Assembly (NCBI GenBank): GCA_900472295.1 | Contig: UCIA01000014.1 | Location: 38,853-102,852 of the forward strand | Length of the DNA stretch: 64,000 nucleotides | Source of the DNA: Hyphomicrobiales bacterium | GTDB taxonomy: Bacteria > Pseudomonadota > Alphaproteobacteria > Rhizobiales > Rhizobiaceae | Reading direction: 5' to 3' | Shown here: positions 16,785 through 25,563 of the stretch, piece by piece | How the letters are laid out: every line of letters begins with the position of its first letter | How positions within the stretch are numbered: the first letter of the stretch is position 1 | Translations under genes and position numbers: made by a program | Notes under the pieces: generated by a model | The model's input: only the letters and a program-made list of their open reading frames with translations | What the model was told of the DNA's origin: nothing | Database searches by the model: none

Positions 16785-17207
16785 ATGAAGACCATGAAAA
16801 CGACTTCCGCATTGATCGCTGCCACGGCGCTGTTCGGCGGCGTGCTGCTGTTCCATGGTGGCGCTGGGCAAAGCGTTGCCGACGAGGTCACGCCATCTTC
16901 CAGCTTCAGGCTGGTCGCCAATGGCGATGAAGGCGACTGCGCGATCAGACGCGGCGCCGCGATTCAAGACGGCCTGTCGCTGTTGACGGTGGCGCCGAAT
17001 TGCCGCCGGCTGCTGCCCGGCATCGAGCGAGCGAAATTCTGGCGCGAGGATGAGGACGGCACGGTCGCCTTCAGCGCCGACGGCATCGACCCGATCGTCA
17101 CCTTCTCGGTTGCCGATGGCGACGGTTACGAATCCTACGCTCCGGCCACGCCACTGCTGTCGCTGGCGACAACCGACAATCAGGTTAAAACCGCCGACAA
17201 TTGGTAG
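16785..17207 (+). CDS. Secreted AprI/Inh-like protein (possible metalloprotease inhibitor)
   Basis: A 140-residue product with an N-terminal signal/anchor (MKTMKTTSALIAATALFGG...). The mature part carries the pattern of AprI/Inh-type inhibitors: a Cys near GDCAIRRGAAIQDGL, a second Cys in APNCRRLLPGI, then KFWREDEDGTVAFSADG and IVTFSVADGDGYES. In that family the two Cys form a disulphide of a small beta-barrel that blocks serralysin-type proteases in the periplasm. Resemblance is moderate, so it could be another small beta-barrel protein. It stands alone with a CtrA-type box upstream. ATG 16794 is an alternative start. Confidence 0.55.
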   Translation: MKTMKTTSALIAATALFGGVLLFHGGAGQSVADEVTPSSSFRLVANGDEGDCAIRRGAAIQDGLSLLTVAPNCRRLLPGIERAKFWREDEDGTVAFSADGIDPIVTFSVADGDGYESYAPATPLLSLATTDNQVKTADNW

Positions 17208-17212
17208 CGCGA

Positions 17213-17986
17213 TTATTCCGCTGCCGCCCGCGCGCCGGCTTTCGCTGCCGCATGCAGGCGCACCGCGTCGCCGAAGGCGCGAAAAATCTTGGCCGAGTTG
17301 CTGTCCGACTTGACCCAGTATTCCGGGTGCCACTGCACGCCGACGGCAAAGGCGCGGGCGTCCTTGACCGAAACCGCCTCGACCGTGCCGTCGCCGGCCA
17401 CCGCCTCGATCTGCAATTTCGAGCCGAGCCGGTCGATCGCCTGGCGATGCAGCGAGTTGACCTTGATGTCTCCGGCGCCGAACACGCCGGCGAGGCAGCT
17501 GCCGGGCTTGATGGAAATGGTCTGGTGAATGGCGAAGCGTTCGTCCTGGTTGTCGCTCACCGGCGCGCGGTGGTCGAGCGAACCTTCGCGCTCCTGGATT
17601 TCTGTACCCAGCGTGCCGCCCAGCGCTACGTTCAATTCCTGGATGCCCCGGCAGATGGCAAGCAGCGGCACGCCGCGCTCGATCGCCTTGCGGATCAGCG
17701 GCAGCGTGGTGGAATCGCGGGCCGGATCGTAAGGGCCGTTGGCCTCGCTGGCGTCGCCACCATAGAGCGAGGGATGCACGTTGGACTTCGAACCGGTGAC
17801 CATGACGCCGTCGACCGACGACAGCAGTTCATCGAAATCGAGCCGGTCGCCGAAGGATGGCACCAGCAGCGGAAACACGCCCGCGCCCGAAAGTGCCGCC
17901 TCGACATATTGCTGAGGGGCGGCATGCCAGGTGTAATTGTCGAACTGGCGGACGTCGGTGGAGATGGCGACGAGCGGCTGGTGCAT
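17213..17986 (-). CDS. Gamma-glutamyl-gamma-aminobutyrate hydrolase (PuuD-like, class I amidotransferase fold)
   Basis: A 257-residue cytosolic hydrolase of peptidase family C26. The nucleophile Cys112 sits in LLAICRGIQELNVALGG, and the His/Glu partners in VQWHPEY near the C-terminus. PuuD releases GABA from its gamma-glutamyl conjugate in polyamine breakdown. The ATG at 17986 starts at the family's usual N-terminus (PLVAISTDVRQ); a long open frame upstream has no resemblance. A PuuA-like ligase lies at 4.5 kb, but not in the same operon. It converges on the small secreted-protein gene with only 5 bp between them. Confidence 0.88.
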   Translation of the reverse strand: MHQPLVAISTDVRQFDNYTWHAAPQQYVEAALSGAGVFPLLVPSFGDRLDFDELLSSVDGVMVTGSKSNVHPSLYGGDASEANGPYDPARDSTTLPLIRKAIERGVPLLAICRGIQELNVALGGTLGTEIQEREGSLDHRAPVSDNQDERFAIHQTISIKPGSCLAGVFGAGDIKVNSLHRQAIDRLGSKLQIEAVAGDGTVEAVSVKDARAFAVGVQWHPEYWVKSDSNSAKIFRAFGDAVRLHAAAKAGARAAAE

Positions 17987-18214
17987 TTTGGGTCCGGATT
18001 CCCTTTGACGCGAAGCGAATAGACTATTGTGCCTGCAAAATAGGCGATCCGAAGGCGCTTTTCCATGGCAAGTTTCGCCTTCACGCATGGGCCACACCGA
18101 CATCGTTAGACTATAGTTGCAGGCCGGGCGCGCGCCTTGCGGATTTGTCGCCGATGTCGCCGTCAAATCCCGCTGCCGTGCTGGACTTGACCCCTTGCCC
18201 GTGTATTGTTTCGG

Positions 18215-19391
<1,177 letters not shown>

Positions 19392-19413
19392 GCGCACTGG
19401 CCAAGTTCAAAGC

Positions 19414-19441
19414 AACCCCGGGCGGCTCGCCCGGGGTTTTC
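19414..19441 (+). terminator. Intrinsic terminator of the TRAP binding-protein gene
   Basis: A perfect 10-bp stem AACCCCGGGC/GCCCGGGGTT with a 5-base loop, followed by T-rich sequence, 22 nt after the stop codon. The A-rich left arm lets it serve the converging alcohol dehydrogenase gene as well. Confidence 0.88.
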
Positions 19442-19471
19442 TTTGCCTTGTGTGGCCTGATGCCGAGAGGC

Positions 19472-20500
19472 TCAGCCCTTGCCCGGCACTACCAGCACCT
19501 TGACCTCGCCGGGCGCTGCCGGGTTGGAGATAACCGAGGAGGCTTCTTCCAGACCGACCTGTCTGGAGATGAGTTTGTCGATCTCGATCGCGCCGGACGC
19601 GACAAGGTCCGCCGCCCGCCTGTGGGTGAAGGGGTTGATGAACGAGCCAAGGACCTTCAGTTCGCGAAACAGCACGTCGAACGGTTCGAAGGACACTTTC
19701 ACGCCTCGCGGCATCACGCCGACAATCACCACTGTGCCGCCCGACTTCGCCAGCCGCATCGATTGCTCGACGGTGTCGGGGACACCTGCGCATTCGAGCA
19801 CCACGTCGACCCCGCCGGGCACAAGGCCGGCTGGCCCGGCGATGGCCTCGATCGGATCGCCGCTGCCTGGATCGACCGTCGCCGTTGCACCGAGCTCTTC
19901 GGCGAGCGCCCGGCGCGAGGCTTGCCGCGTCGAAAGGATGACGGTCGCTGCTCCCGCGAGCCTCGCCAATTGCACGGTAAGCAGGCCGATGACGCCGCCG
20001 CCAAGCACCACCACCGAGGCGCCGGGTCTGATGCCGGCGAGGTCGACAGCGTGCAGGCAACACGCCAGCGGCTCGCAGAAAGCGCCGTGCGTAGGCTTGA
20101 GGTTCGCAGGCAGAAGAAAGGCCTGGTTCTGCGGCATCACGACATAGTCGGCAAAGCCGCCGTCGCGATGGATGCCGATAGCCCTGAGATTGCTGCACAA
20201 ATTGACGCGGCCGGCCCGGCAATGGCTGCAGCGCCCGCAGGAGATGTTGGGATCGCCGGTGACGCGGTCGCCCACGGCGATGCCGGAAACCGCTTCGCCG
20301 ACGGCCTCGACGATGCCGCAGAATTCATGACCAAGCGTCACCGGCGGGCTCGAGGGGAATTCGCCGTGCAGGAGGTGACGATCGGTGCCGCAAACGCCGC
20401 AGGCTTCGACGCGCACGAGAACATCCTGCGGTCCCGCAACGGGCTTGTCCACCTCCCGCAGCGCAATGCTGCCCACGGCTTCCAGGCGCACGGCTCTCAT
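19472..20500 (-). CDS. Zinc-dependent alcohol dehydrogenase (medium-chain, sorbitol/threonine DH-like)
   Basis: A 342-residue enzyme. Catalytic zinc ligands Cys37 (ACGVCGTDRH) and His58-Glu59 (LGHEF) are present, as are four structural-zinc cysteines (Cys88, 91, 94, 102) in CGRCSHCRAGRVNLC. The NAD(P) site is VVVLGGGVIGLLTVQLAR. It should oxidise a polyol, threonine-like compound or secondary alcohol. It lies downstream of dctM on the same strand, but a strong hairpin sits between them, so co-transcription is uncertain. A shared role, with the TRAP system importing the substrate, is inference from position. Confidence 0.88.
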   Translation of the reverse strand: MRAVRLEAVGSIALREVDKPVAGPQDVLVRVEACGVCGTDRHLLHGEFPSSPPVTLGHEFCGIVEAVGEAVSGIAVGDRVTGDPNISCGRCSHCRAGRVNLCSNLRAIGIHRDGGFADYVVMPQNQAFLLPANLKPTHGAFCEPLACCLHAVDLAGIRPGASVVVLGGGVIGLLTVQLARLAGAATVILSTRQASRRALAEELGATATVDPGSGDPIEAIAGPAGLVPGGVDVVLECAGVPDTVEQSMRLAKSGGTVVIVGVMPRGVKVSFEPFDVLFRELKVLGSFINPFTHRRAADLVASGAIEIDKLISRQVGLEEASSVISNPAAPGEVKVLVVPGKG

Positions 20501-20590
20501 GACATCCTCATTCGCGCATCAGGACTTGCAGCAATTCCAGGAAAAAGTGTTGAGCGGTTTTCCGTCCGAACTGCGTCAAGACATAGGGAT

Positions 20591-20628
20591 AGAGCGTTTC
20601 GTCGTTTCTGTTAACGGCGAAACGCTCT
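20591..20628. repeat. AGAGCGTTTCG palindrome (terminator-like repeat)
   Basis: AGAGCGTTTCGTCGTT faces AACGGCGAAACGCTCT: a 16-bp stem with one G-T pair and a 6-base loop. It lies just after the dctM stop and resembles palindromes common between rhizobial genes. It may end dctM transcription. Confidence 0.6.
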
Positions 20629-20633
20629 GGCCA

Positions 20634-22409
20634 TCAGTTGAAGTTCGGCGGCTGCGACAGGTCGGTTGCCGGCGCCGCCGGCTTGGCGGGTGGCGTCTCG
20701 CCGAAGTTCGGTGGTTGGGACAGATCGGGAGCCGCACCGTTGGCAGGTGGCGTGCTGCCGCCGGCAGGCGGCGTCTCGAGCGGCGACATGCCCGGTACGC
20801 CTGGCACCGTATAGTCGATCGTGCCCGGGTCGACGGTTGTGCCCTTGTAGTGCATGACCATTTGCGGGAAGGCGATGGTGAGCCCGATCATGATCACCTG
20901 GATGCAGACGAAGGGCACCGCGCCCCAGTAGATCTGGCCTGTGGTGACCGGCGCGATCTGCTTGCCGGTGAGGCGATCGAGATAGGGCACGCGCGCGGCG
21001 ACCGAGCGCAGGTAGAACAGCGCAAAGCCGAAGGGCGGATGCATGAAGGAGGTCTGCATGTTGACGCCAAGCAGCACGCCGAACCAGATCAGGTCGATGC
21101 CGAGCTTGTCGGCGGCCGGCGCCAGCAGCGGCACGATGATGAAGGCGAGCTCGAAGAAATCGAGGAAGAAGGCGAGCACGAAGACCAGGATGTTGACGCC
21201 GATCAGGAAGCCGATCTCGCCGCCCGGCAGCGACGTCAACAGATGCTCGACCCAGATGTGGCCGTTGACGCCGTAGAAGGTCAGCGAGAACACCCTCGCG
21301 CCGATCAGGATGAACAGCACGAAGGACGACAACCTGGTCGTCGAGGCCAGCGCCTGCTTGATGACGTCCAGCGACAGCCGTCCCTTCACCGCGGCCATTG
21401 CGAGCGCGCCGACAGCGCCCATGGCGCCGCCTTCGGTCGGTGTGGCGATACCGAGGAAGATGGTGCCCAGCACCAGGAAGATCAGCGCCAGCGGCGGGAT
21501 CAAGACGATGATCACCTGCTGCGCCAGCCTCGACATCATGTTGATGTTGAGCCGCTGGTCGAGGATCGCCACGATATAGATTAGGATGACGCCGATGCTG
21601 GCGCCGAGGATATCGGCATTGTCGCCCTGCGTTGGTGCCAGATAGCGGTAGGCGGCATAGGAGACGGCGACCGTCACCACCAGCGCCGCCAGCAGCGACA
21701 GAACGCCATGGCCGAGCGTGCGGGCCGCCAGCGGCAGCGCCGGCATCGAGTTCGGCCGGACGATCGACATGATCAGGATGTAGAGCGTGTAAAGGCCGGT
21801 CAGCACCAGGCCGGGGATCAGCGCGCCGGCATACATGTCGCCAACCGAGCGGCCGAGCTGGTCGGCGAGCACGATCAGCACCAGCGACGGTGGGATGATC
21901 TGTGCCAGCGTGCCGGACGCCGCGATCACGCCCGACGCCACCCGGCGGTCATAGCCATAGCGCAGCATGATCGGCAGCGAGATCAGCCCCATGGCAATAA
22001 CCGACGCCGCCACCACGCCGGTGGTTGCGGCCAGCAGCGCGCCGACGAAGATCACCGCATAGGCAAGGCCGCCGCGGATCGGCCCGAACAGCTGGCCGAT
22101 CGTGTCGAGCAGATCCTCGGCCATGCCGGAGCGTTCGAGCACGATGCCCATGAAGGTGAAGAAGGGAATGGCCAGCAGCGTGTCGTTGGACATCACCCGG
22201 CTGCCGTAGAAATTGTCGGGCAAAGCGTGCAGCAGCGGCCATGCCAGATTGATCGAGCCGCCGGAATAGGGCGACAGCACGACACCGATGAAGAAGAACA
22301 TCAGGCCGTTGGCGGCGAGCGAGAAGGCGACGGGGTAACCGATCAGCAGGAAGATGATCAGCGAGGCGAACATGATCGGCGCCATGTTCTGGGCGATGAA
22401 CTCGATCAT
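20634..22409 (-). CDS. dctM: TRAP transporter large permease, DctM family, with a Pro-rich tail
   Basis: A 591-residue inner-membrane protein, longer than the usual ~430 of DctM. It carries the family motifs FMGIVLERSGMAEDLL, RYGYDRRVASGVIAASGTLAQIIPPS (given in part as GVIAASGTLAQIIPPS) and PTEGGAMGAVGAL, with about 12-14 helices including an extra central section typical of TakM-like permeases. The last ~50 residues are a soluble Pro/Ala-rich tail with DLSQPPNF present twice. Its start overlaps the dctQ stop (ATGA). With DctQ it forms the Na+-driven import channel for a TRAP binding protein, presumably the TakP-like one at 18.3 kb. Confidence 0.9.
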   Translation of the reverse strand: MIEFIAQNMAPIMFASLIIFLLIGYPVAFSLAANGLMFFFIGVVLSPYSGGSINLAWPLLHALPDNFYGSRVMSNDTLLAIPFFTFMGIVLERSGMAEDLLDTIGQLFGPIRGGLAYAVIFVGALLAATTGVVAASVIAMGLISLPIMLRYGYDRRVASGVIAASGTLAQIIPPSLVLIVLADQLGRSVGDMYAGALIPGLVLTGLYTLYILIMSIVRPNSMPALPLAARTLGHGVLSLLAALVVTVAVSYAAYRYLAPTQGDNADILGASIGVILIYIVAILDQRLNINMMSRLAQQVIIVLIPPLALIFLVLGTIFLGIATPTEGGAMGAVGALAMAAVKGRLSLDVIKQALASTTRLSSFVLFILIGARVFSLTFYGVNGHIWVEHLLTSLPGGEIGFLIGVNILVFVLAFFLDFFELAFIIVPLLAPAADKLGIDLIWFGVLLGVNMQTSFMHPPFGFALFYLRSVAARVPYLDRLTGKQIAPVTTGQIYWGAVPFVCIQVIMIGLTIAFPQMVMHYKGTTVDPGTIDYTVPGVPGMSPLETPPAGGSTPPANGAAPDLSQPPNFGETPPAKPAAPATDLSQPPNFN

Positions 22410-23011
22410 GGGCGCACCTCCTGGGCGAGCGCCTTGGTCTCTTCGGCAAGGGCTTTCGCCTCGAGTTCGGCCTGTTCATGCACCGATATGAACGGATTGG
22501 GATCATCCATGTCGCCACGCATGATGGCGATCTTCTTGATGATCTCGGAGATGCCTTGCAGCGCCAGCAGGAAGAAGCCGACGAGCAGGATCGCCTTGGC
22601 CGGCCAGATGATCAGCCCGCCGGAATTGTTCGACATCTCGCCGCTGCGAAACGACAGCGACACGTAAGGCACGAAATAGATCACCATCAGCGTCACGAAG
22701 GGCATCAGGAAGAACAGATGGCCGAGCAGGTCGATCCAGTGCTGCACGCGGCGCGACCACATGCCGTAGACGATGTCGATGCGGATATGGTCGTTCTGTT
22801 TCAGCGTATAGGCGGCAGCCAGCATGAAGGCGGCGCCGAACAGGTACCATTGCAGCTCCAGCCAGGCATTCGACGAGATGTCGAAGACCTTGCGGATGAT
22901 GGCGTTGGCGGCGCTGACCAGAATTGCCAGCAGGATCAGCCACGATATCCATCTGCCGATGAACTCGTTCATACGGTCAATCGTTCTGGATAGAGCGAGC
23001 AGCCCTGCCAT
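22406..23011 (-). CDS. dctQ: TRAP transporter small permease, DctQ family
   Basis: A 201-residue protein with four hydrophobic helices, the DctQ arrangement. Typical features are WLELQWYLFGAAFMLAAAYTL (shown in part as ELQWYLFGAAF), the LKQNDHIRIDIVYG motif and a charged C-terminus ending in a Glu/Ala-rich helix. The ATG at 23011 follows AGGGAGGAATGC, a strong ribosome-binding site; a longer open frame upstream is not supported. It is coupled to dctM. Its own binding protein is not adjacent, which is unusual for TRAP operons. Confidence 0.9.
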   Translation of the reverse strand: MAGLLALSRTIDRMNEFIGRWISWLILLAILVSAANAIIRKVFDISSNAWLELQWYLFGAAFMLAAAYTLKQNDHIRIDIVYGMWSRRVQHWIDLLGHLFFLMPFVTLMVIYFVPYVSLSFRSGEMSNNSGGLIIWPAKAILLVGFFLLALQGISEIIKKIAIMRGDMDDPNPFISVHEQAELEAKALAEETKALAQEVRP

Positions 23012-23209
23012 GCATTCCTCCCTGAAGTCGAAGGCGCGCCGGCTCCCCTTGTTTTCCGTCGCGCCGCTGTGGCCCAACGGTATGCCGCGCGTGGTTCGGC
23101 GGGTCAACATGGCATGGAGCCGATCAACGCCGTTATGACGGGAGGCAGGGGATAAAGTGCCGACCGGCTGCTGCGTCATGCAACCAAAGTCTGACGCCGG
23201 ATGCGGCGA

Positions 23210-24115
23210 TCAGGCGATCTTCTGCTGGTCGCGGCCGGGACCGATCAGCACCAGCGCTGCGACCAGGAAGAGGTACATCCACGCGTCGCGCCATTCGATC
23301 GGAAAGTACCCGGCCCATAGCGATTCGGCCATGCCGAAGGCGGCCGCGCCGAGTGCGGCCCGTGGCGGCGAGAGGTAACCGCCCACCGCTGTCACGAACA
23401 GGATCTTCAGTCCGTAGACAAGGCCGGAGCCGAAGCTGACATTGCCATAGTAAAGGGCGGCCATGATTCCGGCCAGTGCGGCGCAGAAACCGCCGAACAG
23501 CACCGCGTGCCGGAACACCTTGCGCACATCGACGCCACACAAGGCGGCGGCGTGGGGGTCGTCGGAGACGGCGCGCCAGCGGCGGCCGAAGCTCGAGCGG
23601 GCAAACGCCCATGCTGCCAGCACGATTGCCGCCAGAACAATCGCGCAGTCGATGAGCTGGATGACAGTCAGCGTCGCCTTGAAGGTGGAGTCTTGAGCAA
23701 AAACAATGGGTTGCGCCAGCATCGGCGGCAACCACCAGTCATGCGTGTCGGCGGCAATGCGGCTTGCTTCCGACAGCACCAGCAGGATGCCGAGCGTCGT
23801 CACCACAATGGCATTGGGCGTGCGCGCGGCCAGCGGTTCGAAGATGCTACGCGACAACACATAGCTGATCAGCGCGGCATAGAGCAAAGCCGTGGTGACG
23901 CCGAGCACCACTGCCGCCAGCAGTGTCAGCCACAGCACCTGATAACCGAAGGCGACGGTCAGGATCATCACCTGGCCGCAAAAGGCGAACAGCGCGCCAT
24001 AGGCGAGGTTGGTGCGGTGCAGGATGCCGTTGGTCAGTACATAGCCGAAGGCGAGCAGCGCATAGAGCGCGCCAGAATGCAGCCCGTTCAGCAACTGCTG
24101 GAAAAAATAGAGCAT
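23210..24115 (-). CDS. Orphan branched-chain amino acid-type ABC permease (LivH family)
   Basis: A 301-residue permease with about eight helices. LivH signatures include NGLHSGALYALLAFGYVLTNG, LARSSFGRRWRAVSDDPHAAALCGVDV (in part, FGRRWRAVSDDPHAAALCGV, the coupling-helix region) and VTAVGGYLSPPRAALGA. No LivM, LivG, LivF or binding-protein gene is nearby, so the protein either works with parts encoded elsewhere or is a relict. The ATG at 24115 matches the family N-terminus. A CGNR regulator gene is divergent, and an inverted repeat lies between them. Confidence 0.83.
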   Translation of the reverse strand: MLYFFQQLLNGLHSGALYALLAFGYVLTNGILHRTNLAYGALFAFCGQVMILTVAFGYQVLWLTLLAAVVLGVTTALLYAALISYVLSRSIFEPLAARTPNAIVVTTLGILLVLSEASRIAADTHDWWLPPMLAQPIVFAQDSTFKATLTVIQLIDCAIVLAAIVLAAWAFARSSFGRRWRAVSDDPHAAALCGVDVRKVFRHAVLFGGFCAALAGIMAALYYGNVSFGSGLVYGLKILFVTAVGGYLSPPRAALGAAAFGMAESLWAGYFPIEWRDAWMYLFLVAALVLIGPGRDQQKIA

Positions 24116-24168
24116 AGACCGCCTTCCGGGCTGCGGAGGCCGCGCCCGGATCAAGGTTTGCATTGCGG

Positions 24169-24204
24169 AATCTAACTTGTCAAATGCGATTTATCGGTTA
24201 GATT
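24169..24204. promoter_or_regulatory. Inverted repeat AATCTAAC-N20-GTTAGATT, candidate operator
   Basis: Two perfect 8-bp arms lie in the 95-bp gap between the divergent permease and CGNR genes; the right arm ends 6 nt before the CGNR start codon. This placement suits autoregulation by the CGNR protein, but no binding data can be seen. Confidence 0.45.
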
Positions 24205-24210
24205 TCAGCC

Positions 24211-24819
24211 ATGACGGTATCCTGGACCCCGCACCGCTTCACCGGCGGCATGCTTGCGCTCGACACGGCCAACACCGTGGTGCTGCGCAACTATCCGGAT
24301 AAGACCTTCGATCGTTTTGCCGATACGGCCGAGATCGCGCGCTTCGCCGATGCCGCGAGTGGTTTTCGTACCGGCGAACTTGGCGGCCGGCGGCTGGAAG
24401 CGGCCTCGCCCGGCGCGATCGCGCCGTTGGTGCTGTCGATCCGCGAGACGACCGATCGCTTGTTTCGCCGTGCTGTGTCGAAAGGTGCTCTTGCCAGCGG
24501 CGATCTCGCCGCTTTTCTCAAGGCCTGCGCCAATGGCCTTGATCGGAGCCCGGCCGAAATCGGTGCGCCGGGAAGGCCGTTCGGCGATCCGGCGACGCCG
24601 ATCGCATTCGAGGCGGCGCTGGCGGTTTCAGCCTTGTCCTTGCTGCGCGACGACACGGTTGCCCGGCTCAGGATCTGTCCCAATTGCAGCTGGCTGTTCG
24701 TCGACAGAAGCCGCAATTCCAGCCGCCTTTGGTGCGATATGGCGGTGTGCGGCAACAGGCAGAAGGCAAGTCGTCATTATCGCCGCCGCCTGGCGGCTCA
24801 TGAGGTCAAGAATGCCTAA
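24211..24819 (+). CDS. CGNR zinc-finger (ABATE domain) transcriptional regulator
   Basis: A 202-residue protein. The N-terminal ABATE part begins FTGGMLALDTANTV. The C-terminal zinc ribbon contains CPNCSWLFVDRSRN and the diagnostic CGNR with WCDMAVCGNRQKA, so four cysteines are available for zinc; the basic end KASRHYRRR may touch DNA. These proteins are annotated as putative stress- or ligand-responsive regulators. It is divergent from the orphan permease and its stop overlaps the lipoprotein gene by 8 nt. Confidence 0.87.
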   Translation: MTVSWTPHRFTGGMLALDTANTVVLRNYPDKTFDRFADTAEIARFADAASGFRTGELGGRRLEAASPGAIAPLVLSIRETTDRLFRRAVSKGALASGDLAAFLKACANGLDRSPAEIGAPGRPFGDPATPIAFEAALAVSALSLLRDDTVARLRICPNCSWLFVDRSRNSSRLWCDMAVCGNRQKASRHYRRRLAAHEVKNA

Positions 24820-25342
24820 GGGTCTTTTTCGGTCGGTCGTCGTCTTTATCGCCCTGGTAACAGCCGTTGCGCTCAGCGCCTGCCGCGACACAGGCGGCGA
24901 TGGCAAGCTGTTCGAGGTTTCCGGCAAGGTCGTCGTCTTCAACTACCGCCTCGCCCGGGCGACCTATGTCGTGACGCTGCGGCCCTTGCAGCCGATGGGA
25001 GAAGGCCAGGTCGCGGTTGCCAGCTTCCAAAACCCCGCCGGCGGCGCGCCTTTGGTGGTCGAACAGAAGGTCTGGCCGAAGCTCGACAAGGTTAGCCTGG
25101 AGAGCCCGGCGCTGACCTGCATCGTCAAGGACAAACCCTACGCGATTTCGATCAGCATCAAAGGTTCCGACGGCACGGAGCTGCAGAAGATCGACACCAC
25201 GCTGATGTCGAGCGAGGACCAGTCGATCCTGCCCGACCGTCCCCTGGTCGTCGACCAGCTCTATACGGCCAATCCCGATCTCGTTGGCCATCCCGACGGC
25301 AAGCTGCCGAACGAGCCGAAGCCTGATTGCTCGAAAGGCTGA
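24812..25342 (+). CDS. Putative lipoprotein, function unknown
   Basis: Family not recognised. The 176-residue product has a hydrophobic N-terminal helix followed by the lipobox LSAC, so lipid attachment at Cys24 is expected. The rest has no membrane segments and looks like a beta-rich periplasmic domain (KVVVFNYRLARATYVVTLRPL, in part), with a single extra Cys in LTCIV and another near the C-terminus (PDCSKG). It overlaps the end of the CGNR gene and is probably co-transcribed with it. Confidence 0.65.
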   Translation: MPKGLFRSVVVFIALVTAVALSACRDTGGDGKLFEVSGKVVVFNYRLARATYVVTLRPLQPMGEGQVAVASFQNPAGGAPLVVEQKVWPKLDKVSLESPALTCIVKDKPYAISISIKGSDGTELQKIDTTLMSSEDQSILPDRPLVVDQLYTANPDLVGHPDGKLPNEPKPDCSKG

Positions 25343-25563
25343 CGCGTCTTTGCCCGGCGCGGCCGAGTAGAAATTTTCGGTCGCCGGACCGCCGTTGCGG
25401 ATAGGTTCCGTGCCGGATCGGCAATTGCAACGGATCGTTCATTGCGCTTTGCCTGGCACTTTCGATTTCGTTTGACCTGCCTTGCAAGCGGAGAAAGACT
25501 GCGTCATCTCACGCCTACGTTGGCTGCGCGCCCCTGGTGCTGCCTCCGCAGAGGAAATGCTTG

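Noticed and set aside
18186..18209. Sigma-70 promoter TTGACC...TATTGT before the TRAP binding-protein gene
   Set aside because: The spacing is only 11 bases, too short for a -35/-10 pair.
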